A stretch of 64,000 bases of DNA, taken from assembly GCA_000151295.1 (NCBI GenBank), contig GG745328.1, positions 419,516 to 483,515 of the forward strand. The letters are read 5' to 3'. Every line of letters starts with the position of its first letter. Within the stretch, counting starts at the first letter, position 1. This DNA is from Allomyces macrogynus ATCC 38327 (taxonomy: Eukaryota; Blastocladiomycota; Blastocladiomycetes; Blastocladiales; Blastocladiaceae). The notes beneath the pieces were generated by a model. The model was not told the origin of the DNA. It made no database searches and saw nothing but the letters and a program-made list of their open reading frames with translations. This document shows, one piece after another, positions 34,816 to 45,871 of this stretch. A program made the position numbers and the translations under genes.

Positions 34816-35946
34816 TTGACCCGCCTTCGTTACCTCGTCTTGTCGGAGCGAGAACGGAATGCTTGCAAAGACCGGTGTGCTCTCTTGGAGGCCGTGCCTC
34901 GAACTGTTCGGTCGCTGCAGCTTTTACCACATTCGACCCAGTTTTCGCGGGCCCAGATTGATCGGCCTCAATTGGTCATCCCAGGCACCATTTGTTGAGT
35001 TGCCAGAGCTTACCAGTCTCGACTGTTGCCTGGAAAGCAACCCACGAACCAATCATCGGTCGATTTCATCTCTTCTGGCACCCAACTTGAAGCGGCTCAC
35101 TCTCATGCTCGAATGTGATGCTGCCTTGGACCAACAGGATGCCACCGACGTCGCGCAGTACCTGTCCAAGATCCCGTCGCTCCTCCAGTTGTCGCTGGGA
35201 AGTTGTGTGCCCGAAGGGAAGGTATACAGTTTCTTTGCAAATAAGGTGACTCGGAAGGCGATTCGGCCCTTGATGCAGGCGATCCCAGCTTCTTTGACGT
35301 CGCTCACCATTCGCCTTGCAGGTGAGGGTGACATGACCAAGGTGGCCGTTACTTCAGATCTTGCAATACCAAGCATAATCGAAATGCTCCACCTGTCGCG
35401 GATTGCGAGTCAGGAAGACGCGGTTTCCATTGCCAAACGCATCCCATCGACAATTCAGACGCTGGAACTGCATTGCCATGTCACAATGGCCGCCATTGAG
35501 GCGCTCGCCAAGACACCGCACCCGTTTTTGACGTCGCTCAAGCTGGTTGGCGTGAAGGTTGGCCGAACTGGAAACCTGATTTCTGCTCTTGGCCGGATTC
35601 TCTTACCGTCCGTGACCGAGATCACAATCGAGTTCAGTGGTTGTGTCTAGATTGACGGACGGGCATGGGTGCTCTTTTGCGCTGCGTTCCCCAGCTTCGT
35701 GAGCTGACAATGACCAATGTCATGGTCGATGCACCCGGCTTGGCGGCCATGATCCACGCGCTGCCTGGACGCACGTTAGGATACCTTGTGCTTGGCGTCG
35801 TGGGGGTCGGTCTGAAAGAGATCAAGGCGTGCCTCATGACGCGCCGCGCTGCTTGGTCGCCTTTGTGCATTGCTGTAGTTGGAGGCGTTTGGTTTGACGA
35901 CGTGCTAGAGAACATGGAAGCACCAAGCAGCTGTGTTGCAGGTTAA
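34816..35946 (+). pseudogene. LRR family relic (locus D)
   Basis: One long open stretch (to 35650) contains regular LRR units: LTSLDCCLES, LKRLTLMLE, PASLTSLTIRL, PSTIQTLELHC and FLTSLKLVGVKVG. It closely parallels locus G: EDAVSIAKRIPSTIQTLEL here, ADAVSIASRVPATIKSLKL there. The start needs a frame change near 34990 (LEAVPRTVRSLQLLPH before, LPELTSLDCC after). A TAG at 35648 interrupts the C-terminal part, which resumes in another frame (CVPQLRELTMTNVMVDAPG). The F-box part is missing. Pseudogene or gene with two sequencing errors; I favour pseudogene because every copy of the family is broken. Confidence 0.65.
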
Positions 35947-36320
35947 TAAACACGCGAGCGTTGGACATGTCCCAATTTTTTCCCTGGTCGCTCCGTCCCT
36001 GTCCACCTGTTTTCAGTCAAAAGATTGAACACAAGAGTTTGAAATTGATTTTTATAAGCTGCAGCTGAGATTTAAGTTGCCTGTCTGAAATCTGTGGCCA
36101 ATGCACTGCATCTCCTTAACGCCGTGACAGCGGATTCAATCATGCAAGCAGAAAGGGAGCACCCGACAGAGGAATATCATGACGATGGCGACAATGCGAA
36201 TACCGTTAGGACACCATCTGGCGCGGTGACTCGATCAGCTTTGGAAAAACAAGAATCCTGGTTCCACTCTGGCTCGCGCTTGCTTCGCTCTCGCTCCCAA
36301 CCCCAGTCGCCTTCGCAGCA

Positions 36321-36806
36321 ATGGCTGCTGTCACCCCGCCAAACACCATCTCCGCCAGCTTACCCTCGCTACAACGTGCCGCACAATGGCCGGCACCGTC
36401 CTCCAGCAACGCCCCACCCAGCATGACACCCGGCACCGCAACCGACGATTTGGCCACGTCGACCGAGGCGGCGCGAAGGGACCTGACCACGCTCAAGCGG
36501 CTGCTTGAAATCTATTCCGCGGACGAGATCCGATCGCTCTATGCACGCGTTGCCGACATGATGCCCACGGCGCGCGCGCTGCGCGATTTCTTGGACAGCG
36601 GGTAGATCCCGCTCGAGTTTCTCGCGCGGTACAAGCGCGTCAGGAAGATGGTCAAGGCCGACAATGTCGAGGCCGCCGTCATCGCGGCGGCAAGCTCGAC
36701 CGACCAGTTGCGGGTTCGCGACGACGGCAGGGCCGTGCGCCCGGTTTCGCTCAGCCGGGTGCCGAATCTGAGCGCGTCTTTCAGATTGAACGAGCTCGTT
36801 GTGGTA
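36321..36806 (+). pseudogene. La-motif (LARP-like) remnant with in-frame TAG
   Basis: The frame from ATG 36321 has a Ser/Pro-rich start, then LTTLKRLLEIYSADEI and RALRDFLDSG, a TAG at 36603-36605, and IPLEFLARYKRVRKM with EAAVIAAASS and LRVRDDGRAVRP. This is the winged-helix La motif found in La and La-related proteins, which bind RNA 3' ends or poly(A). In the family the position between SG and IPL is normally tryptophan (TGG), so TAG is a single-base nonsense change. No RRM or further domain follows, and within about 100 bp the sequence becomes the minus-strand F-box/LRR relic. I read it as a truncated pseudogene. Confidence 0.6.
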
Positions 36807-36899
36807 CGTGTGGATGCATGGGCAGTGAGTGAGTTGGTCTCGAAGATGGCGTAGAAACATCTTAACACTGTCGGCCGCTGTTTCGTTTCCAGTCGCTCG

Positions 36900-38006
36900 G
36901 GAGCAGAAAAAAACGACGATGCCAGAGAGGTAACAATGGGTGTGAGCGGGTGCACCATGGACAACTGCAAAAAATCGAGTGGCACGGCGAAACGGCTCGT
37001 CTGCTTCTGAACGAGGGCATCTTAAAGCGTGGGCCAGTGCGCGATAGGCCACGCAAGGTGTAATAGGGTCATTAAGTGCGGGAGATGCGGGACGCGCTCG
37101 ACAAGGGCGTCCAGACTCTACTCCAAAGTCAGACGGAAACTTCCAGTCGCTGGCGTTGGCGATCAGGCGGAGCTCGTCAAGCGTCCCAGGCAGACGAGCC
37201 ATAATTATGGCTAGCACGGCGTCGTCCGCGCCATCGTCGTCCACACAGAGCCCGAGCGAGCAAAGCAATGGCGGCATGTGAGATGCGAGAAAAGTAAGAT
37301 TGATGGGCGAGAGCTCAGACGTGATGATGGATGGCGACTGGAGCGTGTGCGGGATCTCGCGGCACCGAGCGTCAGGAATGACACTGTCGCTGTGAAGCTG
37401 CAGCGATTGTAAATGCGGTGGAAGGGCAGGACGCGCGAGATTGCTGTTGGAAACTGTGTACGTACGGAGTTGCTCATTCGGGATCACGACTGGAGACCAC
37501 TTGGCGCTCGGCACGTTGGCAATTTGGCAGTCGCCGTTGGTGAGGTTCATGCGTGGAAGAAACGCACGCATCGCGGAGCACACCGGGAGAACCAAGTACC
37601 AGGCAACTGTTTGAGTCGATGTCCATAATGCTGGTGGCAAGTCCTTCTCTGGGACTAATGCAACAAATGATCCGGCGGCCAGTTTGCCAGTGAAAAGATA
37701 ATGTTCCTTGGAGAGATTCGCTCAAGTCTGTACCACAAGCCATTTACAATACGATCCTTCATGCACCGCCGTCCAGATAGCAAGAGCAAAGAGCACAGGT
37801 GATGCCAACTCCATGATTAGCAACGTGCCACAGCCCGCCACATTTTGCACAACCCGGCACAAGATTTCGACAACATCGAATGGAAGCTGGTCAATGTAAA
37901 ATGTTCGCGCTGGTGGTGATATCGGGCGATTCAACTCAGCCGACAGTGCAACGACAGACCCTTCGTTGGCCGGTTGATCGTTGGTGCACTTGTCGTCGGT
38001 CGGCAT
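36900..38006 (-). pseudogene. F-box/LRR family relic (locus E)
   Basis: Starts about ATG 38006 and runs through an F-box-like segment, YIDQLPFDVVEILCRVVQN and ELASPVLFALAIWTAV. It then meets a TGA at about 37722, after which the same frame continues (SKEHYLFTGKLAAGSFVALV, MPPLLCSLGLCVDDDG, LPGTLDELRLIA) into LRR units to about 36900. The single in-frame stop and the loss of the C-terminal LRRs indicate a pseudogene. It is the best-preserved F-box start of the family in this window. Confidence 0.6.
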
Positions 38007-38874
38007 TCCGGGAGCGCGTGGTTCAATGGGGCTAACGCTCGAGCAACGAAATTGCAATAGGTGCGCGAATGATCGTTGGGGAGATGGTCGTTGGAAACAT
38101 ATTTGATCCCGATCGCTCGGCGTGTCACATTCTGATTCGTTACTCTTGGACGTTGGGAGCCTCAGCGATTGCGACAGATCAGGCAGGCTCATGACGCAAC
38201 AATGCAACACGTAACATAAAGTGAACGCGCCCCGCCAGCCTTCTCTGCTCTCACAACTCTGGATTGATAGATGTACACGTCCGCGTCCCCAATTGTGGCA
38301 TGGCCAACCGTCAATCAAAAAACTATTTGCTGCCACTGCGTTGCCCTCAGCAAGCAGTACGTGTTGCTGCGCGAATTTGGTTGTGTGATCCGCTTTGTGT
38401 TTTGGTGTTGTCATGTCATGACAGATTTGGCATGCCTGCAGGCTACATCGTACACGTCGTGCGAACGCCATTACGTTGACGAGAGCGTGCTAAGTTGCTA
38501 AAACTCGCACCACGTTGCTTCAGTGCAGGTGCACAATAGAAATGAACGCCAGACGCAGCAACCTCATGGTGTGTGCTTCCTCAAGCTGATCATTCCACAG
38601 CAGCCAAAACAAAGGTCCAGCTAGAGACAATGCTGGGCACGCAGCGGCAGCCCCAAGTTGATGATTGCATACTGGCAAGTTTGAGGTTGCCACTTTCCCA
38701 CTCTCTCTCATTCGCCATCTTTCACCCTCCGTTTCTTTCCGTCAGCGTCCACCGCCATGATTTTCCTGTTTGAAAGTATTCTGTCGATGCTATTTACCGG
38801 TGAGACAACAAGAAGGTCAGGTTGAGGCAACCAGGTTATTATCAACGCGACAACTCACACCCACACCATGACTT
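38007..38874. other. Intergenic
   Basis: Between the F-box/LRR relic and IPI3. Several short open frames occur on both strands, one Cys-rich (38271-38501), none with recognisable similarity. Confidence 0.5.
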
Positions 38875-40324
38875 CTATTTCCGCAAGCCTTCTCGCACAA
38901 GCTGCTCCCATAGTTCTTGGTTGAACGCCTTGATCTTGGCGTACACGCCTGCGAGCTGATCACGCTCGGCCGTGACTTCGGCCAACTGCCGCTCGAGCTG
39001 CTCCTCACGCGACTCCTCTTCTTCTTCCTCCTCCACCTCCTCCTCCTCGTCTTCCTGAGCCTCATGTTCCTCGGTCTCGCCATCGACATACACCGTCATG
39101 GCATCCTTTACACCCTCTTGCGCCTGGAAATACGCGACAGATGCGGCAAAGAGAGCGTCGGGGTCGAGACACGGCTCAATCTGCTCGGACCTTTCCGGGA
39201 TCACGACCAAGTCGGTTGCCGGAATCAAGAACCGCGCGAGCGCCATCGCGACCTTTGGCGGTCCATGCGCTTCGCCCAGGACCGACGCATGCACGTGCAC
39301 GACGGGCGCTTTCCCCACCGCAAAACTGCGCACGACCGTGCGCGACGCCACATCCACGGCACGCACCGCCCCCGTCGCCGTGCCAATCAACACCGCCGCG
39401 CCCGACGGCGTCACCGCGACCGCCGTGGGCCGCGTATCCGCGAGAGTAGTGAACGGCGTGCGTCCACCGGCGGAGACCGTCGACGCGCCCGTGGTCATGT
39501 GCACGAGCGGCGTGTGGTAGACAGTGCCGTCGTCGGCGCCGACATAGAGCGCCTGGTCGAGCGGGTCGGTCATGATGCACCGCACGGGGGCCGGGTAGAG
39601 GACGGTCGCGAGAGTGGCGCCCGTAGCCAAGTCGTGCACGCGCACGGTGTGGTCGAGCGAGGCCGTGAACAGGCGCGCGTGCGCGCCGAGCGTGTGGCTG
39701 AAGTGCAGGTCGGTGATGGGCAGGGCGTGTGCGGGGAGCGCGTGCGTCGGGGTGCAGGTGGAGGTAGGAGTTGCGTGCGCGGGGTTCACGGTGCCCTTGA
39801 CGAGACTGTTCGCGTGCAAGAGATCAATCAACGGCATTATGCGCAAGAGTGAATCAGAGTGCAAACGATGCATACGTTGTCAGCTCGTACACCTTGACCG
39901 CCGCATCGGCACTAGCCGTCGCGACCCACCGGTCATCGCGCGAGAACCGGACGACCGTCACGGTCTGGAAATGCGCTTCGATCACGTTGAGCAGCGTACC
40001 GCTCGCGACATCCCACACGTAGACTTTCCCCGACTCGGCGCCCGCGATCAGGAACCGGCCCGACGCGGAGCTGGCGAGACACGTGAGCTTTTCGGGCAAC
40101 GGCCACTTGGCAATGGGCTGATCGCGGTCGTGCGAGAAGACGGCAATGATGCCCTTGTCCTTTTGCAAAGCGGCGAAATGCGGGGTGGACGAGGACAGGG
40201 GCGCGACGGCGTGTGCGCTCGGCACGGTGCAGGGCTTGAAGGCGTGCAGCGTCTGGCCGGAATGCACATCGTAGAGCGCCGCCAACGGGTCGGCCGACGT
40301 GACGGCAAGAAACGCTTCGCGCAT
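38875..40324 (-). CDS. IPI3: WD40 pre-60S factor, Ipi3/WDR18 type
   Basis: Predicted subunit of the Rix1 (Rix1-Ipi1-Ipi3) complex that acts on pre-60S particles and ITS2 processing in yeast. Exons 39876-40324 and 38875-39805 with a 70-bp intron (gtatgc...aacag) give 459 residues. WD-like repeats include FLIAGAESGKVYVWDVASG, WVATASADAAVKVYELTT, LFTASLDHTVRVHDLATG and ALYVGADDGTVY. The C-terminal third has an acidic run (about 20 Glu) and then a coiled coil with AGVYAKIKAFNQELWEQLV, the helical tail typical of Ipi3/WDR18 proteins. An in-frame ATG at 40489 would add 55 residues; I prefer 40324 (MREAFLAVTSADPL) because the first WD strand follows directly. Confidence 0.8.
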
Positions 40325-40874
40325 GGCTGGTAAGTTGATTTCGTCGTCTGATTCGCTCGCTGGCTGTCGGTCGCTCTTGTTGGCTGCTGAACGTGGCGAC
40401 CTGAAGTAAATAGTTTTGGTAATGCAATGAAATGGCCCAGCACGACTGATCAGATGCTCCCTCACCTGCGGTTGCAGCACAGTGGACATGGTCAAGTGAG
40501 CACACACTTCCTGTTGCTGGGCAGCATCTTTGGAGTGTTAACCCGAAAAAGGTGCGGGACACACACGCCTCACACCCCCAACCTCAGACAAACCTGCTGC
40601 AAACCTCACATGAACAGGTCCTGCGAACAGGGACCGCCTGCCCGCGTCATCGCCTCCATCGCCACGCCGTCCACGACCGAGCCCATCTCCTTGGCGACGA
40701 CGAACCGCGACGCGATAAATTCTGCTTTGGACAGCGCGTGCATTCGCGTCCTCTCCCCACCCATCGCCACCAAGCACCCAACCAAGCCAGCTCACTTCGT
40801 GCCTCACCACCAGCGCGCATTTGTCGACCAAATCCCGCTCAACCGACCAAATACCGACGCGACGCCGCTCCACC
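40325..40874. other. Divergent promoter region
   Basis: 550 bp between IPI3 (minus) and the NPC2-like gene (plus), likely containing both promoters. No supported gene. Confidence 0.55.
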
Positions 40875-41540
40875 ATGTCGCTCAACTCCGCCCCGCTCCT
40901 CGCCATCACGGCCGCGGCGCTCGCGCTCGTCCTCGTCGCGTCCGTGCCGGCCACGCACGCGTCGCCCGCGCCGAGCCTGTCCGACGCCTTTACCAACTTT
41001 GACCAGCACTCGTTCATCCAAGGTCTCGCACCCGCGCACTCGGATGGCCCGATTACGATCCACTCCGTGGGCCCGTGCCGCAAAAACTCGGCGTCGGACC
41101 TGCTCGACCTCGAGGACCTCAAACTGATTCCGGACCCGCCACGCCGCGGCCAGAAGTTTGTCGTTGAGGCCAAAGGCACGCTGAAATCGACGCTCGAGCA
41201 AGGGTCGACCGTTCACGTGGTTGTGAAGCTCGGCAAGTTCATTCAGCTGCTCAAGCAGGACATGGACATGTGCAAGGAGATTGGTCAGGTTGGGATGGAG
41301 TGCCCCGTCCAGCCGGGCCCGATCGTGATTCGGTCCGAGTTTGATTTGCCCAGGGAGATTCCGCCGGTACGTTTTTTGCTTTTGTTGGTATTTGAGGGAG
41401 AGACAGGCGCGTTTGGAAGGAAGATTGACGTGTTGCGTCCTGTCGCTGTGTTTTAGGGCACTTTCTTCATCACGGCCGACGTCACGGACCAGGAGGGCGC
41501 GCAGGTGACGTGCATCCAGGCCCAGCTCACCTTCCACTAA
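40875..41540 (+). CDS. ML-domain lipid-binding protein, NPC2/PG-PI transfer protein type
   Basis: Small secreted or vacuolar lipid carrier. Exons 40875-41366 and 41457-41540 with a 90-bp intron (gtacgt...tttag) give 191 residues. Signal peptide MSLNSAPLLAITAAALALVL runs to about ATHA. The mature part has the pattern of the fungal NPC2-like family: ITIHSVGPCRKN, LKLIPDPPRRGQKFVVEAKG, IQLLKQDMDMCKEIGQ with MECPVQPGP, and the C-terminal FFITADVTDQEGAQVTCIQAQLTFH. Conserved cysteines are in place to form the usual three disulfides. In yeast the NPC2 protein hands sterols to NCR1 in the vacuole, and the Aspergillus relative moves phosphatidylglycerol and phosphatidylinositol. The actual ligand here is unknown. 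Confidence 0.9.
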
Positions 41541-42076
41541 GCGCCGATGGTAAGCAGTGGACGTGGCGGGTCGGCACCGTGGACGCTGACGCGGGCTCGC
41601 CGCTGACCATAGGTGAGTCGCGGGTTTTGCTGATTTTTCTTCTTTCGTCGTTGTGTTGCGTTCCCCCACACACGTACGGTCATTGCACAAAGTCCACGCA
41701 CGCGGAAATCTTTTGTACATCTTTTTGGGTTCCATTCGCTTCTCAACAACGCGTTCTCGTACATACACGCTCTGACATGACGAGCTTTGCCGACGCACGC
41801 TTCGTGCTTCAACAAACAGAACAGCACAACTTGAAGCTCCATTCATCGGCTCGGGACGCCGCACGACAGCATCCATCACTTGGCCACCATCGCGACGGTG
41901 CTGCTAATCCAATGCGATACACAGGATTGAAGTCTCGAATGCAGGAAGACACGCTTGCGTCGAACGGTGAGGGCAAGACCAAATGGAGCGTTGAAGTTGA
42001 AGCGTTGAAGTTGAAGCGTTAAAATTGAAGCGAGCAGCAACGATGAAAAATATGGGAGTGGCGCGGTCAAGGAATA
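41541..42076. other. Intergenic with a short 14-bp repeat
   Basis: 3' region of the NPC2-like gene up to the transposon. Contains about three copies of agcgttgaagttga at 41988-42031. No gene seen. Confidence 0.6.
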
Positions 42077-42078
42077 AT

Positions 42079-42133
42079 AGACCACTTTCGTTTACCCCAC
42101 CTGGGCCTGTTATTGTATCCACGTGATCCGTTG
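42079..42133 (+). repeat. Left terminal inverted repeat, about 55 bp
   Basis: Pairs with the reverse complement of 45739-45793; differences are at two adjacent bases (gggc against ggat) and one more near the inner end. Confidence 0.93.
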
Positions 42134-42205
42134 TCACCATCTGTCCACAGCACAAGCCGCATCGCGTCCATCCCATCTCCCTCGAAACACTCTCCAATCA
42201 CCAGA

Positions 42206-44150
42206 ATGCCGAGTCGGTGCTTTGTTGATGGCTGCCGCCGCACTGTCGGCAAGGAATCTGGCGTCAGCCGCTTTGAAGTGGACCCCAATCACGAGCGTAT
42301 CCTGACCTACCCCACAGCTATGAGCACTACATTCGTGACCCCCTGACTGGTTTGCACGTGTGTCAAGCATGCACGACTGCTGCCGTTGCGGAACCTGCGT
42401 CGCGTGATCGGCCATATGGCCGCGCGGTTGTGTCTGTGACGCGCTTGCAATCCATGAGCCCATTGCCATCACAACCTGCGCCTGCACAAAATGTCCGAAT
42501 TCTTCGAATCCCCATGTGCCGATTTGTATTCAGCGACTAACTCCGACCGTTTAGCTGCCCACGCCGTCCACGACACGGGCAGCGCGTGTGAGACGTGAAC
42601 CAGTTGCAGCACCTGCATCACCATTACCAGCTGCATGTTGCAGCCATGGGCGTGGCGGCCTGTCCAATGTCATTACACAGCAAAACTCAGCACTTTTTGC
42701 CGAGGTGGGCCAGTGCAAGAAAGTGATTGATGCCCAAGCTGCTGAGATTTTGGCAATGTGCACGACAATTGACCGCTGTGAGCTCGAGATTTGCAGTCTC
42801 AAACAGGTCATCGAGATTCAGAAGCAGCAGCAACTCGGTGCCCTGTCATGGGAGCATGTCAAGGTCGATGATATGGCCGTCCAGCTCTACACGGCGTTCC
42901 TGTGTGCCACGGTCTTTGATTGCTTTTTTGAGGCCCTTGGGCCTGCTACCTTGTACCTCAACCTCTGCCTGCCATGCCAGAAACGTGCAAGTGCGTCTGC
43001 CACACCTGGTGCAGGGGCTCAACCCACATCGACGAATCTGGAGCCTGACGCAATGTGCGCACTGACCAACTTGGAAACTGGTGTGTTGCACACACTGACC
43101 AACTTGGAACCTGGCGTGATGCGCGCACCGCACGGATCCGGTACACAAGAGGATGTAGATGATGTGTCAACGGACGATGACGCCATGATGGACCACAAGG
43201 ATGGGCTTGTGCTCGACAACAAGGATGAAGAGAGTGATGAGGACCATGGTGAGGGTGGGGCGGCTGGTAGTGTGCTTGACGGCGATGAAACTGAAGTCGA
43301 ATCAATTGATGGTGCTGAAATCGAGGATGAGCAGGTTGGCAGCAATCAACAGGTGAGACCCACCCCGGCCCCTTGCTGCTGTTGCGGCTGCCGCCAAAAA
43401 CTCAAGCCCAAGGACCAGATGCTGCTCACCTTGATGCGGCTCAAGCTTGGTCTCGAGCTCAGGGACCTCACATTCCGCTTTGGCATCTCTCCTGCGACCG
43501 TGTCGCATGTCTTCAGGACTTGGGTCAAGTTCTTGGCCAAGCAGCTGAGCGTGATTGATCGGTGGCTGTCCAGGTCCGCGATTGAAGGCGCAATGCCAGC
43601 CGGATTCCGCGAGCTTTACCCGTCGACCCGCATCATCATTGATGTGACCAAGCTCAAGATCCAGAAGCTGTTGAGCCTCACCCTGCAAGTGACCACCTAC
43701 CCGTGCTACAAGTCATCAAACACGGCCAAGTTCTTGATTGCCATCGTGCCAAATGGCATGATTACCTATGTCTCGAAAGGGTACCCAGGTTGCATTTCAG
43801 ACTACCAGATCATGGCCCTTTGCAAAGACCTGGTGGAGAAGCTTGACAGTGGCGACATGGTCATGGCTGACTGTGGCTTCAAGGTCAAGGAGATACTCCA
43901 CCTGGTCGGCACGCAGCTGAACGTGCCGCCAGGCACCAAGAAGGATGCGCAGATGTCGTGTGTGCAGCTCACCAAGACTAGGGCAGTCGCATCGCTTTGC
44001 ATTCATGTAGAACGTGCAATTGGTTGTGTCCGTGAGTTTGGTATTTTGCAACGCGTTTTCCTGCTCACTTTGGTCCCACACATCTCCGATATCTTCAATG
44101 TTTGCTGCCTTCTCACGAATTTCCGAACTGCCCCCATCACTGACACGTGA
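42206..44150 (+). CDS. PIF/Harbinger-type transposase (DDE_Tnp_4)
   Basis: Exon 1 from ATG 42206 to 42492, a 62-bp intron (42493-42554, gtccga...tttag, branch-like gactaac), exon 2 42555-44150. Exon 2 alone is 531 codons, all open. The N-terminus has paired cysteines (MPSRCFVDGC and later HVCQAC), a small zinc-binding module in the place where related elements have THAP. One frame change is needed in exon 1 near 42310 (taccccacagc), so this copy may be defective or mis-sequenced. An acidic middle is followed by CCCCGCRQKLKPKDQMLLTL and an HTH (LELRDLTFRFGISPATVSHV). The catalytic triad follows: IIIDVTK (D), MVMADCGF (D) and HVERAIGCVREF (E). Related transposases cut and paste the element through its inverted repeats. 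Confidence 0.85.
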
Positions 44151-44240
44151 ATATAATTGGATCACCACCCATGGTTCGTCAGAAATACAACCCACCCGTT
44201 GTCACCCACAATCTCAATCGGCGTCACCAAAGCAATTGAT

Positions 44241-45428
44241 CTACGACAGGAAATACGGCCCGGCCGTCGTCTTGCAGCCCTTGGGATCCAGCATCTCGAT
44301 CAACTGGAGCACCAATGCGATTGCCTCACGCGATGGCGCCTGCTGAAGACAGGGGGGCCGCGGGTCCCAGTCAGGATCAATACGCACCCATCCGCGCCGC
44401 TGGCGCCCATCGTGCTGCTTGCCAAGCCTCTGGAACGGCATCTCGTCAATCGGCTTGGCGAGGTCCTTGGCCGAATATGGCGTGCACGTGGACGGACGAC
44501 CCCAGGCCTGAGCGATTGATGTTGAGCAAAAAACTTCCTCCCCCATGTCCTCATACGCCTTACGCGCCTGCACCAACCACCACGCAAGGCCGCATGCGTG
44601 GGAGCAAGTGCCCATGATGCCAGCTTGGCAGGTGCAGTAACCGATCAGGATCTGGATCGGGTTCACAGTGAACTTCAAATAGGCCACATACGAGTCCGAC
44701 AGCATCGACGCGCCCACGTTGGCCTTGATCAGGAACTGCCCATCCTCACTGAGCACTGTCATGTGGACAGTCCCTTCCCAAATGCGGCCATCGACTGAGT
44801 TGGCATACCCGCGCTTGAATGCGCGTGACCCGCTGCGTGCCATGTTGTTGGAGATGGTCAGCGATTCAGAGGACGCGTGGTTGAGGAGGTGCTCAATGAT
44901 GTCATTGCCTGACATGCCCTCAAGCAGCAACACAATGGCGAGCAAATCAGCGCCCTGCCCAACGTCCTTGTCTGTGTTCTTGCACTATTTTGCAGCCGTC
45001 AGTCCAGCCGTCAGTACGCGCATTTTTGTGCAACAACTGTCAGCATCAGTACACACCAGTTCATAGAACGCGCGGATCTCGGGCGGTCCCTTCTTCACAG
45101 CTTTGGGCACCTTAACAACGCCATCAGCCTCAGTCTCTTCATCCGACCCGGAATCTGAGTCGGCCGATTCCACTGCATTGGCGTGCGGGTAGTTCAAGTG
45201 CGCCCATATGCGATTGACAAGGTCGGCCTTCTTGCTGGACGTGGGCCACTTTGTCGCGCGCAGGTACGCTTTGAGGTCGTTGACTTGATACTTCTTCGCG
45301 AATGCCTCCTTGTCCGGCGTGCTGTGGTCCAGGACGACCGGCCGGGGATCTTTTTGACGCGTGCTGCGCGCCTGGTCTGGCACGTCGACATCTATGTGCG
45401 TGTTCTCTTGGTTTGTGTTGGGGTCCAT
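44241..45428 (-). CDS. SAP and SWIM-domain protein of the ISL2EU-like element
   Basis: Exons 45057-45428 and 44241-44984 with a 72-bp intron (gtgtgt...aatag) give 371 residues. The N-terminal half has a SAP domain (YQVNDLKAYLRATKWPTSSK, then ADLVNRIWAHL), a DNA-binding fold. An acidic, Ser/Asp-rich linker follows. The C-terminal half has a SWIM zinc finger, CTCQAGIMGTCSHACGLAWWL (CxC...CxH). In the ISL2EU group the second gene usually continues into a YqaJ-like nuclease domain. Here the protein ends about 100 residues after SWIM (GPYFLS) and no nuclease motif is visible, so that part is absent or lost. The stop lies 91 bp from the stop of the convergent transposase gene. Confidence 0.8.
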
Positions 45429-45738
45429 GCTGGGTGTTCATGGAGGGCCAATGATGGTCGTCTTGCAGTCCGAGTCGCGAGCCTGACTGTGGGGGGCTCC
45501 TGGCTGTTTCATAATGAAGCTGTTGCTGTGGATCAAGTACAGAGGCATGTTTATTGGTGACAACCTGACCCCGCCACAGCTGTGGTGCATGGAGGGGGCG
45601 CAGATCTTGAGGCATAACGTGCCAACTGTCGCGAAATGTGATTGGCGGGGGCACTGACCAGTGGAAGCTGGATGGGGACCACACGATGCGAGCTGAGCGG
45701 GACGTGCGAGACGTGGTGTTGAAGAGGGAGGAGGCAGG

Positions 45739-45793
45739 CAACGGACCACGTGGATACAATAACAGATCCAGGTGGGGTAAACGAAAGTGGTCT
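45739..45793 (-). repeat. Right terminal inverted repeat, about 55 bp
   Basis: Reverse complement of the left repeat at 42079-42133 apart from about three bases. Confidence 0.93.
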
Positions 45794-45871
45794 ATTGTGG
45801 TCAGGTGTTCCGCTGATGGACTTAGCTCTAAATGTCCGCTTGCTTGACATAGACATTATGTTCTCACGGTT

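Larger units (their letters stand above)
42079..45793. mobile_element. PIF/Harbinger (ISL2EU-like) DNA transposon
   Basis: A 3.7-kb element bounded by terminal inverted repeats of about 55 bp with only about three mismatches, starting agaccactttcgtttacccc on each side. An AT dinucleotide flanks each end (42077-42078 and 45794-45795), consistent with a 2-bp target duplication. It carries two convergent genes: a DDE_Tnp_4 transposase (plus) and a SAP plus SWIM-domain protein (minus). That two-gene layout is known from the ISL2EU group of PIF/Harbinger elements. The near-identity of the repeats and the intact catalytic exon suggest recent mobility. Confidence 0.88.

Noticed and set aside
38917..39852. 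Plus-strand frame over IPI3
   Set aside because: Antisense of the WD40 repeats and acidic coiled coil.
41988..42031. Short 14-bp repeats as part of the left end of the ISL2EU-like transposon
   Set aside because: They lie outside the terminal inverted repeat and have no counterpart at the right end.
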